A stretch of 64,000 nt of DNA, taken from CAZPGL01 sp964586175 (GTDB lineage Bacteria; Actinomycetota; Acidimicrobiia; Acidimicrobiales; MedAcidi-G1). Shown one piece after another: positions 26,046-34,625 of this stretch. The DNA lies in contig CAZPGL010000001.1 of NCBI GenBank assembly GCA_964586175.1, positions 77,550 to 141,549 on the forward strand, read 5' to 3'. Made by a program: the position numbers and the translations under genes. Below the pieces are notes generated by a model. It saw nothing but the letters and a program-made list of their open reading frames with translations, made no database searches and was not told the origin of the DNA. Position 1 is the stretch's first letter. Every line of letters begins with the position of its first letter.

Positions 26046-27233
26046 ATGATCGTCTTCACCTATTCGGGTCAGGGGTCACAGCAGCCCGGCATGGGTGCCC
26101 CCTGGGTCGACCATCCGTCCTGGGAGCTGGTCGACGAGGCCGCCACCATCAGCGGGCGCGACGTCGCCCACCTGCTGCTTCACGCCGACGCCGACGAGTT
26201 GCGTGACACCCGCAACGCCCAACTGGCCACCTACCTGCTGAGCATGGTCGTCCTGGACGCCGTCGAGCGGGTCGGCGTCGATGCGGCCGGGCATGCCGGC
26301 CACAGCCTGGGCGAGTACAGCGCCCTCACGGCCAGCGGTGCCCTCGACCTCGGCGACGCCGTCCGCCTGGTCGTCGAGCGGGGCGACGCCATGCATGTGG
26401 CGGCAGCCGAACAGGTGGGCACCATGGCCGCCGTGCTGGGCCTCGACGACGCCGGGGTCGAAGCGGCGTGTGCGGACACCGACGGTGACGTCTGGGTCGC
26501 CAACTACAACGCCCCCGGCCAGGTGGTCATCGCCGGCGACCCCGACGCAGTGGCCAGGGCCGGCGACGCCGCCAAGCAACTCGGTGCCAAGCGGGCCACC
26601 CCGCTCGAGGTGTCGGGGGCCTTCCACACACCCTTCATGGCCGCGGCCCGCGACCGGCTGTCGGCCGCCATCGCCGACACGGAGATCCGCGCCCCCGAAG
26701 GGTTGGTCGTGGCCAACGTCGACGGCACCGCCCACGACCATCCCGAGACGTGGCGGGCCCTCATGAACGCCCAGTTGTGCAGCCCAGTGCGGTGGCACCA
26801 GAGCCTCGCCACCCTGGCCGGCGCCGGCTTCACCACGTTCGTCGAACTGGGGCCGGGCACGGTGCTGACGGGTCTCGTCAAGCGGTCGGTCAAGGACGCC
26901 ACCCGGCTGTCGGTGAACACCCCGGAGGACCTCGATCGCCTCCTGGAGGCCCTGGCTGCCCCCGCCGTCGAGCAGACCGACGCCGCGGCGAGCCCGGTTG
27001 GTGAGCACCTGTACGCCACCGACCGCATGGTGGTGAGCCCGTGTGCAGGCATCTTCACCCCGGTTCCCGACCTCGGGCCAGGGGCGACGATCGCCGCCGG
27101 TGGCCTGCTCGGCAGCATCGGCACCGAGGAGGTCCGCTCGCCGTTCGCCGGGACCCTGAAGGGGTGGCTGGCCGTCGACACCGAACGGGTCTCGTCCAGC
27201 CAGCCGATCGCCTGGCTGGAGATCCCGGCGTGA
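26046..27233 (+). CDS. fabD: Malonyl CoA-ACP transacylase with C-terminal biotinyl/lipoyl-like domain
   Basis: 395 residues against about 310 for ordinary FabD. The acyltransferase core has FTYSGQGSQ, the nucleophile Ser87 in GHSLGEYSAL, the GAFHTPFM histidine and the VELGPGTVL ending. It moves malonyl from CoA to ACP. After a linker (about 296-318), residues 319-395 resemble a biotinyl/lipoyl beta-sandwich: VVSPCAGIF, then LLGSIGTEEVRSPFAGTLKG in place of the usual EAMKM hairpin, so the modifiable lysine is absent. The ATG at 26046 has GGGAGG eight bases upstream; the upstream ATG is less likely. Heads the run fabD-fabG-acpP-fabF. Confidence 0.88.
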   Translation: MIVFTYSGQGSQQPGMGAPWVDHPSWELVDEAATISGRDVAHLLLHADADELRDTRNAQLATYLLSMVVLDAVERVGVDAAGHAGHSLGEYSALTASGALDLGDAVRLVVERGDAMHVAAAEQVGTMAAVLGLDDAGVEAACADTDGDVWVANYNAPGQVVIAGDPDAVARAGDAAKQLGAKRATPLEVSGAFHTPFMAAARDRLSAAIADTEIRAPEGLVVANVDGTAHDHPETWRALMNAQLCSPVRWHQSLATLAGAGFTTFVELGPGTVLTGLVKRSVKDATRLSVNTPEDLDRLLEALAAPAVEQTDAAASPVGEHLYATDRMVVSPCAGIFTPVPDLGPGATIAAGGLLGSIGTEEVRSPFAGTLKGWLAVDTERVSSSQPIAWLEIPA

Positions 27234-27274
27234 GCCGCCACCACGACCACCATCCCTCGATCGGAGCTTCGTAG

Positions 27275-28018
27275 ATGAGCGACCAGGACGACAGCAGCGC
27301 AGAGACCGGACGGGTGGTCCTCGTCACCGGCGGCAACCGCGGCATCGGCCTGACCTGCGCCTTGGCCTTCGCCGCCCAGGGTGACCGGGTGGCCGTCACC
27401 TGCCGGGGTGATGCTCCCGCCGACGTGACCGGGGCGGGGATCCTGGCCGTGCGCTGCGACATCACCGACGCCGAACAGGTCGACGCGGCGTTCGCCGAGA
27501 TCGAAGCGGCCCTGGGGCCGGTGGAGGTCCTGGTGGCCAACGCCGGCATCACGAGGGACGGCCTGGTCCTGCGGATGACCGACGACGACTTCACCGCGGT
27601 GATCGACACCAACCTGACCGGCAGCTTCCGTGCTGCCCGGCGGGCCGTGAAGGGGATGATGCGGGCCCGTTGGGGGCGGATCATCCTCATCTCGTCGATC
27701 GCCGGACGGATCGGTCAGACCGGACAAGCCAACTACGCCGCATCCAAGGCCGGCCTGGTCGGGCTCGGCCGCTCCCTGGCCAAGGAGTTCGCCAGCCGCA
27801 ACGTCACCGTCAACGTGGTCGCCCCCGGTCCGATCGTCACCGACATGCTCGCCGCCCTGCCCGAGGATCAGCGTGACGCCTACGCCGAGGCCGTTCCGCT
27901 GGGCCGGCTCGGCGAACCCGACGAGGTCGCCGAGACCGTGCGGTTCCTCGCCTCCGACGGGGCCGCCTACATCACCGGAGCAGTGATCCCGGTCGATGGC
28001 GGCCTGTTCATGGGATGA
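27275..28018 (+). CDS. fabG: 3-oxoacyl-ACP reductase
   Basis: 247 residues, an SDR enzyme: cofactor loop TGGNRGIG, NAGI, catalytic Ser in LISSIAGRIGQ and the YAASK pair. It performs the NADPH-dependent reduction of 3-oxoacyl-ACP in fatty acid elongation. GGAG sits eight bases before the ATG. Its place between fabD and acpP supports FabG rather than a generic SDR. Confidence 0.9.
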   Translation: MSDQDDSSAETGRVVLVTGGNRGIGLTCALAFAAQGDRVAVTCRGDAPADVTGAGILAVRCDITDAEQVDAAFAEIEAALGPVEVLVANAGITRDGLVLRMTDDDFTAVIDTNLTGSFRAARRAVKGMMRARWGRIILISSIAGRIGQTGQANYAASKAGLVGLGRSLAKEFASRNVTVNVVAPGPIVTDMLAALPEDQRDAYAEAVPLGRLGEPDEVAETVRFLASDGAAYITGAVIPVDGGLFMG

Positions 28019-28099
28019 AGCCCGTGCCCCCGATGGGCGATGCGGACGGTCACCCGTCACCCTGACGTCCCATGCGTCGCGTCATAGCGCCTCCCGCTC

Positions 28100-28105
28100 T
28101 AGGGT
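28100..28105 (+). promoter_or_regulatory. -10 hexamer TAGGGT of acpP-fabF
   Basis: TAGGGT gives a predicted start at about 28112-28114, leaving a leader of roughly 57 bases before the acpP GTG. acpP therefore has its own promoter besides readthrough from fabG. Confidence 0.5.
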
Positions 28106-28112
28106 GGGGCCG

Positions 28113-28138
28113 TTGCGACGTCTCACCAGAGGTCGCAA
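28113..28138 (+). promoter_or_regulatory. hairpin at 5' end of acpP leader
   Basis: TTGCGAC (28113-28119) pairs perfectly with GTCGCAA (28132-28138). A further CTC/GAG (28122-28124 with 28129-28131) closes an ACCA loop. The hairpin begins at the predicted first transcribed base, so it could stabilise the mRNA 5' end or be a binding site. The ribosome site GGAG lies downstream at 28159-28162 and is not sequestered by it. Confidence 0.4.
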
Positions 28139-28169
28139 GGCAGATCGCGATCAGAAACGGAGTCAGAAC

Positions 28170-28406
28170 GTGAGCGACGAGAACTTCGAACGGTTCACCA
28201 AGTGCGCGGTGGAGGTCCTCTCCGTCGAAGCCTCCCAGGTCACCCCGGACGCCAAGTTCGGCGACGACCTCGATGCCGACAGCCTCGACCTCGTCGAGCT
28301 GGTCATGGCCCTCGAAGAGGAGTTCGGCGTGAACGTCGAGGAAGAGGAGCTGGAGGGGATCGACACCATCGGTGCCGCCTACGACCTCATCATCGGCAAG
28401 GTCTGA
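28170..28406 (+). CDS. acpP: Acyl carrier protein
   Basis: 78 residues, acidic and helical. The phosphopantetheine serine is in LDADSLDLVELVM. It carries growing acyl chains for FabD, FabG, FabF and FabZ encoded around it. GTG start at 28170 with GGAG seven bases upstream; the longer upstream frame is non-coding leader. fabF follows after 10 bases. Confidence 0.94.
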   Translation: MSDENFERFTKCAVEVLSVEASQVTPDAKFGDDLDADSLDLVELVMALEEEFGVNVEEEELEGIDTIGAAYDLIIGKV

Positions 28407-28416
28407 GGCCTGCCCG

Positions 28417-29589
28417 ATGTCCCGACGTCGGGTCGCCGTCACCGGACTGGGGGTCGTCGCCCCCTGCGGAATCGGGGTCGACGCCTTCTGGGACGGACTG
28501 TGCGGTCCCGCCCCGACCGGTGAACGCCGGATCGCCGACTTCGACCCCGCGCCCTACTTCGACAACCCCAAGGAAGCCCGGCGCAGCGACCGCTGCACCC
28601 AGTTCGCCATCGCCGCGGCCGACATGGCGCTGGCCCAGGCCGGTGAGTTGACGAGCGACCCCAGCCGGAGCGGCGTCTGGATCGGCACCGGCATCGGCGG
28701 TATCGAGACCCTGCAGGACCAGATCCTCATCATGAACGAGAAGGGTGAGCGCCGGGTCTCACCGTTTCTCGTTCCCATGATGATGGCCAACGCTCCAACG
28801 GCCGCCGTGTCGATGCGCCACGGACTGCGCGGGCCTGCGGAGAACACCTGCACGGCGTGCGCCGCAGGAACCCACGCGCTGGCCAACGCGGCCCGGCTCA
28901 TCGCCCACGGACGCTGCGACGTCATGGTGGCCGGCGGCGCGGAAGCAGCCTTCGTCTCCACCGCGGTGGCCGGCTTCACCAACATGACCGCCTTCTCGTC
29001 GGTCGGCATCTCGCGCCCGTTCGACGCCGAACGCGATGGCTTCGTCATGGGCGAGGGTGCGGGCATCCTCATCCTGGAGGCCTGGGACGTCGCCGAAGCC
29101 CGCGGTGCGACCATCCTGGCCGAGTTCCTCGGTGGGGCCAGCACCGCCGACGCCCATCACATCACCGCCCCGGCACCCGGCGGCGTGGGGGCCATCACCT
29201 GCATGGAACTCGCCCTCGAGGAAGCCGGGCTGCAACCCGAACACATCGGCCACGTCAACGCCCACGGCACATCCACCCCCAAGAACGACATGGCCGAGGC
29301 CGAGGCGATGGCCAAGGTCTTCGGCAGCCCGGGGCCGCTCGTCACGTCCACCAAGGGCATCACCGGGCACGCCCTCGGCGCGGCCGGCGCCCTCGAGGCG
29401 GTGGCCGTCGTGCTCTCACTCCACAAAGGGCTGATCCCGCCGACGGCCGGATACGCCACCCCTGACCCTGAGATGCCGCCGGTGAACCTGGTGACCGGCG
29501 ATGCCCGGTCGTGGACCCCGGCCCCCGCCATGTCGAACTCGTTCGGGTTCGGCGGCCACAACGGGTCGATCGTCATCGGCCCTGCCTGA
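28417..29589 (+). CDS. fabF: 3-oxoacyl-ACP synthase II
   Basis: 390 residues, thiolase-fold condensing enzyme. Catalytic Cys in ENTCTACAAGTH, His in VNAHGTSTPKND and His in TKGITGHALGAAG form the Cys-His-His triad. It elongates acyl-ACP with malonyl-ACP. The ATG at 28417 gives the normal RRRVAVTGLGVV N-terminus. No fabH is present, so chain initiation must be encoded elsewhere. Convergent with fabZ. Confidence 0.93.
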   Translation: MSRRRVAVTGLGVVAPCGIGVDAFWDGLCGPAPTGERRIADFDPAPYFDNPKEARRSDRCTQFAIAAADMALAQAGELTSDPSRSGVWIGTGIGGIETLQDQILIMNEKGERRVSPFLVPMMMANAPTAAVSMRHGLRGPAENTCTACAAGTHALANAARLIAHGRCDVMVAGGAEAAFVSTAVAGFTNMTAFSSVGISRPFDAERDGFVMGEGAGILILEAWDVAEARGATILAEFLGGASTADAHHITAPAPGGVGAITCMELALEEAGLQPEHIGHVNAHGTSTPKNDMAEAEAMAKVFGSPGPLVTSTKGITGHALGAAGALEAVAVVLSLHKGLIPPTAGYATPDPEMPPVNLVTGDARSWTPAPAMSNSFGFGGHNGSIVIGPA

Positions 29590-29600
29590 TCCGGACCGGG

Positions 29601-30041
29601 TCAGCCCTCATCCCGGTCGCCGAAGACGAACAACAGCCCGCACTCGCAGGCCGTTTCGCCGTCCACGCTGGCCACCCCGCTCCCCCGTCCGGCCCGGGCC
29701 GACACCCGGTCCAGGGTCACGGTCAGGTCCAACCGATCGCCGGGCAGGACCTGACGGCGGAATCTCACCTTGTCGATACCGCCGAACAGGGCCAGCCGCC
29801 CGGCGAACGAGGGCGCGGACAGCAGGGCATAGGCGCCCAACTGGGCGATCGACTCGCACTGGAGGACCCCCGGCAGGGTGGGTCGACCGGGGAAATGTCC
29901 GGCGAAGAACGCCTCGTCACCGGTGAGGTCCCAGTAGCCGGTGGCCGAGGCGGCCGGCTCGACCGCGGTCACCGCCGTCAACAACAGGAACGGCGGGCGA
30001 TGCGGTATGACCGCCTCGGGGGGTGGGAGATCACCAGCCAT
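29601..30041 (-). CDS. fabZ: 3-hydroxyacyl-ACP dehydratase (FabZ type)
   Basis: 146 residues, hotdog fold. IPHRPPFLLLTAV and the active-site segment GHFPGRPTLPGVLQCESIAQ carry the catalytic His and Glu of FabZ. It dehydrates 3-hydroxyacyl-ACP, completing the cycle with the convergent fab genes. The stop is 11 bases from the fabF stop. No clear promoter motif was found in the 134 bases upstream. Confidence 0.88.
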   Translation of the reverse strand: MAGDLPPPEAVIPHRPPFLLLTAVTAVEPAASATGYWDLTGDEAFFAGHFPGRPTLPGVLQCESIAQLGAYALLSAPSFAGRLALFGGIDKVRFRRQVLPGDRLDLTVTLDRVSARAGRGSGVASVDGETACECGLLFVFGDRDEG

Positions 30042-30090
30042 CAGCGGACGGCCGTTGGCCAGGCGGCAGGCACAGCAGCGGGGGTACGGC

Positions 30091-30131
30091 GGTGCCGCCG
30101 GGGCGCACGATCACACCCCGGCGCTGGCACC
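30091..30131 (-). terminator. hairpin downstream of HU gene
   Basis: CGCCGGGG (30096-30103) pairs with CCCCGGCG (30116-30123), extended outside by GGTGC (30091-30095) with GCACC (30127-30131). It lies between the HU stop and the fabZ start. No T-run follows, so termination is inferred from the fold only. Confidence 0.4.
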
Positions 30132-30175
30132 TCCGGTGACCGGCCGACCTGGCCGTCCACCGTTCCCGTCGGGCG

Positions 30176-30454
30176 TCAGGCGCCCTTGGCGGCGGCCTTC
30201 AGCTTGGAACCGGCCTTGACCTTGACGGCCTTGGTGGCCGGCACGTAGATGGGGGCACCGGTCTGGGGGTTGCGTGCCGTACGGGCGGCCCGGTCCGTCT
30301 GCTCAAAGGAGATCCAGCCGGGCACGGCGACCTTGCCACCACCTCCGACCTCACCGGCGACCACGTCGAACAGCGCATCCAGGCAGGCCCCGGCGTCCTT
30401 GTTGGACACCCCGGCCTGGTCCGCCATGGCGGCGATCAACTCGCTCTTGTTCAT
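30176..30454 (-). CDS. HU family DNA-binding protein
   Basis: 92 residues. The HU/IHF fold is complete: MNKSELIAAMA at the N-terminus, the VPGWISFEQTDRAART strand pair, the RNPQTGAPIYVPA arm tip and KVKAGSKLK at the end. It lacks the long Lys/Ala/Pro tail of mycobacterial HupB. It bends and compacts DNA. AAGGAGT (30461-30467, minus strand) lies six bases before the ATG, and TTGACA (30534-30539, minus strand) is a good -35 candidate, though no clear -10 follows at 17 bases. Probably leadered, unlike most genes here. Confidence 0.93.
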   Translation of the reverse strand: MNKSELIAAMADQAGVSNKDAGACLDALFDVVAGEVGGGGKVAVPGWISFEQTDRAARTARNPQTGAPIYVPATKAVKVKAGSKLKAAAKGA

Positions 30455-30626
30455 CGACCAACTCCTTACTGGTAGCGGGGTGAACCGTGTCCACTCCCGG
30501 GTCGAATGACACGCGACACGTTTTTACGGCCCATGTCAAGCATTTCGCCCATCTGGACCTCCACAGAGGCGCGGAAATACAAGGATCTCGGTCGCTGCTG
30601 CCGGCCCGGAGCGGAGGCCCGGCAAA

Positions 30627-31037
30627 CTACACACCCTCGGGACCGGCCCCCGGGTCGGCCACTTCGGATCGATTCACGAGGTGGCGGGCCGCACCCTCGA
30701 AGTAGCCGAGCACGACCTCCTCGACCTCCGGTGGCAGTCCTCCGGCCCGCACCGCGGTCGTCATGTTGGCCATCCAGGCCGCCCGCTCAGCCTCACCGAT
30801 GGCGAACTCGGCGTGGCGCATCCGCAACCGGGGATGACCCCGGAGGGCGTCGTAGTCGTGGGCGCCACCCCAGTACTGCCGCAGGAAGAGCGACAGCCAG
30901 CGCCGGGAGTCGTCCAAGTCCTCCGGGTACAGCGGCCGCAGCACCGGATCGTCGGCCACCCCCGCGTAGAACCGGTCCACCAGGTCGCCGAACCAGTCGT
31001 CGCCGACCAGTTCGTGCAACGTGGCCGATCGGGTCAT
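30627..31037 (-). CDS. Truncated haemoglobin (group II, GlbO-like)
   Basis: 136 residues. Group II truncated globin features: LVDRFYAGVADDPVLRPLYP, then RRWLSLFLRQYWGG with the distal-side Tyr/Trp pattern, and HPRLRMRHAEFAIG with the proximal His. It binds oxygen or NO. It follows trpA by 10 bases, so it may be read through from the trp run, although it has no obvious pathway link. Confidence 0.85.
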   Translation of the reverse strand: MTRSATLHELVGDDWFGDLVDRFYAGVADDPVLRPLYPEDLDDSRRWLSLFLRQYWGGAHDYDALRGHPRLRMRHAEFAIGEAERAAWMANMTTAVRAGGLPPEVEEVVLGYFEGAARHLVNRSEVADPGAGPEGV

Positions 31038-31047
31038 CGAGGAGGCA

Positions 31048-31833
31048 TCAGGCGTAGGCGTCGTCGAGCGCAGCCCGGAACTCGGCGACCAACTCGGCCA
31101 CGCCTTCCGGGCCGGCGCCGGCCAGCATCCGGTCGACGACCGCCGATCCCACCACGACGCCGTCGCCGTGGGCCGATGCCTGGACCGCCTGTTCCGGCGT
31201 CCCCACGCCGACCCCGACCAGGACCGGCAGCTCGGTCACCGGCTTCAGTCGGGCCGCGATCTGGGATGCACTGTCCGCCAGCTCCGAACGGACCCCGGTG
31301 ACCCCGAGCAGCCCCACCCCGTACACGAAGCCCCGGGACCGGGCACAGATGACCGGGAGGCGGTCGTCGGGGGCGGTGGGGGCCGCCAGGAGGATCGTTT
31401 CGACCCCGGCGGCGTCAGCCGCCTCAGCCCACGGCCCGGTCTCCTCGAGGGGAAGGTCCGGCAGGATGCATCCGGCCACCCCGGCGTCAGCCAACGACGA
31501 CGCGAACCGCTCCAGCCCCGCCCGGAAGGCGATGTTGTAGTACGTCATCACGGCCAGCGGCGCACCGAACTCGACGCCCCGGAGATCATCCAGCACGCTG
31601 GTCGGGGTGACACCGGCAGCCAGCGCCCGATCGTTGGCGGCCTGGATCGTGGGACCGTCCATCACCGGATCCGAGAACGGCACCCCGACCTCGATGACGT
31701 CGGCGCCGGCACCGACGACGGCCTGCACCGTCTCAACCCAGTCGTCCCCCAGCCCACCGGTGAGGTACGCCACGAGGCACTTGCCGCCGGCCTCTCGACG
31801 GTTCCTCAGTGCCGTTTCGACACCCCCGCTCAT
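31048..31833 (-). CDS. trpA: Tryptophan synthase alpha chain
   Basis: 261 residues, TIM barrel. LVAYLTGGLGD at the start, the catalytic Glu in DVIEVGVPFSDPVMDGPTIQ and Asp in GCILPDLPLEE; GVGVGTPEQ closes the phosphate site. It cleaves indoleglycerol phosphate to indole, which is channelled to TrpB. The ATG overlaps the trpB stop by one base. Confidence 0.95.
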   Translation of the reverse strand: MSGGVETALRNRREAGGKCLVAYLTGGLGDDWVETVQAVVGAGADVIEVGVPFSDPVMDGPTIQAANDRALAAGVTPTSVLDDLRGVEFGAPLAVMTYYNIAFRAGLERFASSLADAGVAGCILPDLPLEETGPWAEAADAAGVETILLAAPTAPDDRLPVICARSRGFVYGVGLLGVTGVRSELADSASQIAARLKPVTELPVLVGVGVGTPEQAVQASAHGDGVVVGSAVVDRMLAGAGPEGVAELVAEFRAALDDAYA

Positions 31834-33029
31834 CAGACGTCCTCCGGTCGCAGGATGTCCATCATCTGGGCCACGTCCTTGTCGCCCCGCCCCGACAGGT
31901 TGATCAACACGGATCGTCCGGCCAGCGACGCCCGTTCCCGTGACACCCACGCCAGGGCATGGGCCGGCTCCAGGGCCGGAATGATCCCCTCGGTGCGGCT
32001 GAGCAACTGGAACGCTTCGATGACCTCGTCGTCGGTCACCGCCTCGTAGCGGGCCCGGCCGATGTCGGCCAGGTGGCTGTGTTCGGGACCGACCCCCGGA
32101 TAGTCCAGGCCGGCACTGATCGATTCGGCCTCGAGGACCTGACCGAACTCGTCCTGCATGAGGAACGAACAGGACCCGTGCACCACGCCGGGTACGCCCC
32201 GGCCGACCGCGGCTCCTCCCGCCGGCTCCACCCCGACCAGCTCGGCATCGGAGTCGACGAACCCGGAGAAGATGCCGATGGCGTTGGATCCGCCGCCGAC
32301 ACACGCCGTCACCACATCCGGGGTGGTGCCGAGCAGGGCCTCGCTCTGCTGGCGGGCCTCGTCGCCCAGCACCTCGTGGAAGGTCCGCACCATCCATGGA
32401 TACGGATGGGGCCCCATGACCGACCCCAGGCAGTAGTGCGACGCCTCCACCGTGGCCACCCAGTCCCGCATGGCCTCGTTGATTGCGTCCTTGAGGGTCC
32501 GGCTCCCCGACATCGCGGTACGCACCTCGGCTCCCAGCAGCTGCATACGGAACACGTTGAGGCGTTGCCGCTCGATGTCCACCTTGCCCATGTACACGCA
32601 GCACTCCATTCCGAGCAGGGCGGCGGCGGTGGCCGTGGCGACCCCGTGCTGACCGGCCCCCGTCTCGGCCAGCAGGCGGGTCTTGCCCATGCGGCGGGCC
32701 AGCAGGGCCTGACCGAGCACGTTGTTGATCTTGTGGGACCCGGTGTGGTTCAGGTCCTCCCTCTTGAGGAGCACCCGACAACCCAGTTCCTCGGACAGGT
32801 TGGGGCACTCGGTCAACGGTGAGGGCCGACCGGCGTAATCGGTGAGCAGGGCGTCGAGCTCGGACCGGAAGGCCGGGTCGGCCCAAGCCTCGACGAACGC
32901 CGCCTCCAACTCCTGGCAAGCCGGCACGAGGGTCTCGGGAACGTAACGTCCACCGAACTCTCCGAATCGGCCGGTCTCCGTCGGCGGCTGTAGACCCTGC
33001 TCTCCAGCGCGCGGTCGGCTCAACTCCAT
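31833..33029 (-). CDS. trpB: Tryptophan synthase beta chain
   Basis: 398 residues, PLP enzyme. The PLP lysine is in KREDLNHTGSHKINN, the phosphate loop is CVGGGSNAIG, and LAETGAGQHG is the COMM-domain region. It joins indole with serine to make tryptophan. The ATG at 33029 has GAGGAG just upstream and overlaps the end of trpF by 10 bases. Confidence 0.96.
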   Translation of the reverse strand: MELSRPRAGEQGLQPPTETGRFGEFGGRYVPETLVPACQELEAAFVEAWADPAFRSELDALLTDYAGRPSPLTECPNLSEELGCRVLLKREDLNHTGSHKINNVLGQALLARRMGKTRLLAETGAGQHGVATATAAALLGMECCVYMGKVDIERQRLNVFRMQLLGAEVRTAMSGSRTLKDAINEAMRDWVATVEASHYCLGSVMGPHPYPWMVRTFHEVLGDEARQQSEALLGTTPDVVTACVGGGSNAIGIFSGFVDSDAELVGVEPAGGAAVGRGVPGVVHGSCSFLMQDEFGQVLEAESISAGLDYPGVGPEHSHLADIGRARYEAVTDDEVIEAFQLLSRTEGIIPALEPAHALAWVSRERASLAGRSVLINLSGRGDKDVAQMMDILRPEDV

Positions 33030-33682
33030 GGGTTCTCCTCCCAATCGAACGGCCGGCGGTCGGCCCCTTCGTACCCGCGGTGCTCGACGGAGCGGGCCGC
33101 GGCGATGAACGCCCGTAGCTTGCGGGGATCCTTGCGGCCCGGCTCGGCTTCGACCCCGCTGGCCACGTCGACCCCCCACGGAGCCACCCGCTCGACGGCG
33201 GTCGCCACGTTGTCCGGTGTCAGCCCACCGGCCAGTAGCAGCCGCCGGTTGCTGGGCGCCCCTTCGGCCAGCGCCCAGTCGAACACCTCGCCCGATCCGG
33301 GGGTCGGCGAATCCAGGAGCAGGACGTCGGCACCGAACTCGTCGAACCGTCCCAGTTCGGGCGAGCCGGCAGGGAGTGCACGGATGGTCAGCGGTACCCG
33401 ATCGGCCACCCAGCGGCAGACGGCAGGCGATTCGTGGCCGTGTAGTTGGGCCCCCCGCAACCCGATGGTGTTGACCGTCTCGACGACATGCTCCTTGCCG
33501 GCGTCGCGGAACACTCCGATGGTGATCACATCGGGGGGGAGACGACGCACGATGTCGCGGGCGACGGGCACGGCGACCGACCGGGACGAAGGGGCGAAGA
33601 TGAAGCCCACCGCATCGGCGCCCAGCGCCGTGGCCAGCAGGGCGTCCTCCTCGCGGGTGATCCCGCAGATCTTGATGAACAT
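33020..33682 (-). CDS. trpF: Phosphoribosylanthranilate isomerase
   Basis: 220 residues, TIM barrel. KICGITREEDALLA at the N-terminus carries the catalytic Cys, LHGHES and LLLAGGLTPDNV bind phosphate, and GVDVASGVE closes. A separate trpF is worth noting, since many actinobacteria use the bifunctional PriA instead; the hisA-type gene here may therefore be a dedicated HisA. It lies between trpC and trpB in one run. Confidence 0.93.
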   Translation of the reverse strand: MFIKICGITREEDALLATALGADAVGFIFAPSSRSVAVPVARDIVRRLPPDVITIGVFRDAGKEHVVETVNTIGLRGAQLHGHESPAVCRWVADRVPLTIRALPAGSPELGRFDEFGADVLLLDSPTPGSGEVFDWALAEGAPSNRRLLLAGGLTPDNVATAVERVAPWGVDVASGVEAEPGRKDPRKLRAFIAAARSVEHRGYEGADRRPFDWEENPWS

Positions 33683-33693
33683 CGCCGCCGAAC

Positions 33694-34509
33694 CTACCGG
33701 CCGTTCCGGTCGGTCGGAGGGTCCAGTGGGGCTCTCCGTAGGCCGCTGACCGCCGTCGCCCGATTCCCCGCGGTCACCACCGATTCACCCACCAACAGGG
33801 CGTGGTAGCCGGCGGCGGCCAGCACCGCGGCGTCACCCGGCCCGGCGATGCCGGACTCGGCGACCCGGACGACACCGTCCGGCATGAGCGGCGCCATTCG
33901 CACCGCCCGGGCCGTGTCGACCTCGAAGGTCACCAGGTCCCGCTGGTTCACCCCGAGCAGGAAGGCGTCGACCGCCAGGGCCCGCTCCAGCTCGGCCTCG
34001 TCGTGGACCTCGACCAGCACGTCCAACCCGAGTTCGACCCCCAGCGCGTGGAAATCGGCCAGTTCGGCGTCATCGAGGGCCGCGGCGATCAGCAGGACCG
34101 CATCGGCGTCCATGATGCGGGCGTCGCACACGTCGCGGGCGTCGACGGTGAAGTCCTTGCGGATGACCGGCACCGACGTCGCGGTCCGGGCCGCCCTCAG
34201 GTCCTCCGGTGATCCGCCGAAATGGTCGACATCGGTCAGCACGGAGAGGCAGGTGGCGCCGCCAGCGGCGTACTCGCCGGCCGTGGACGCCGGATCCAGA
34301 TCGGCGGCCAGGTCGCCCTTCGATGGGGAGCGACGCTTGATCTCGGCGATGACCGCCACCTCTCCCGATGGGCGGCTCACGATGGCCGATGCGAAGCCGC
34401 GGCTGGCGGGACGGGACATGGCCTCGTCGACCAGACGGTCCAGCGGGCGATCGTCGGCGGCGGCCGTCGCCCGGTGGGCGGCGAGGATTCGGTCCAGATA
34501 GGTGGCCAC
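33694..34509 (-). CDS. trpC: Indole-3-glycerol phosphate synthase
   Basis: 271 residues, TIM barrel. VIAEIKRRSPSKG carries the catalytic lysine; VIRKDFTVDARDV, GVNQRDLVTF and AESGIAGPGD are family motifs. First gene of trpC-F-B-A. GTG start with TAGCCT six bases upstream. No attenuator, T-box or leader peptide is visible, so any control is not by a 5' leader. Confidence 0.95.
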   Translation of the reverse strand: MATYLDRILAAHRATAAADDRPLDRLVDEAMSRPASRGFASAIVSRPSGEVAVIAEIKRRSPSKGDLAADLDPASTAGEYAAGGATCLSVLTDVDHFGGSPEDLRAARTATSVPVIRKDFTVDARDVCDARIMDADAVLLIAAALDDAELADFHALGVELGLDVLVEVHDEAELERALAVDAFLLGVNQRDLVTFEVDTARAVRMAPLMPDGVVRVAESGIAGPGDAAVLAAAGYHALLVGESVVTAGNRATAVSGLRRAPLDPPTDRNGR

Positions 34510-34515
34510 GACCGG

Positions 34516-34521
34516 AGGCTA
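34516..34521 (-). promoter_or_regulatory. -10 hexamer TAGCCT, leaderless trpC
   Basis: Read on the minus strand, TAGCCT ends six bases before the trpC GTG. Confidence 0.45.
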
Positions 34522-34625
34522 CCCATCGCACCCCGAAGCGGTGGCGTGCTTTGACCCGACGGCGGACCGAACGGCCGTCCGGGGTCGCTCACACGCTCCT
34601 CATCTGGCGCTGGCATGATGACGGC

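Noticed and set aside
34510..34625. Attenuator or T-box ahead of the trp genes
   Set aside because: The trpC start is six bases from a -10 hexamer, so no leader RNA exists; no T-box sequence was seen.
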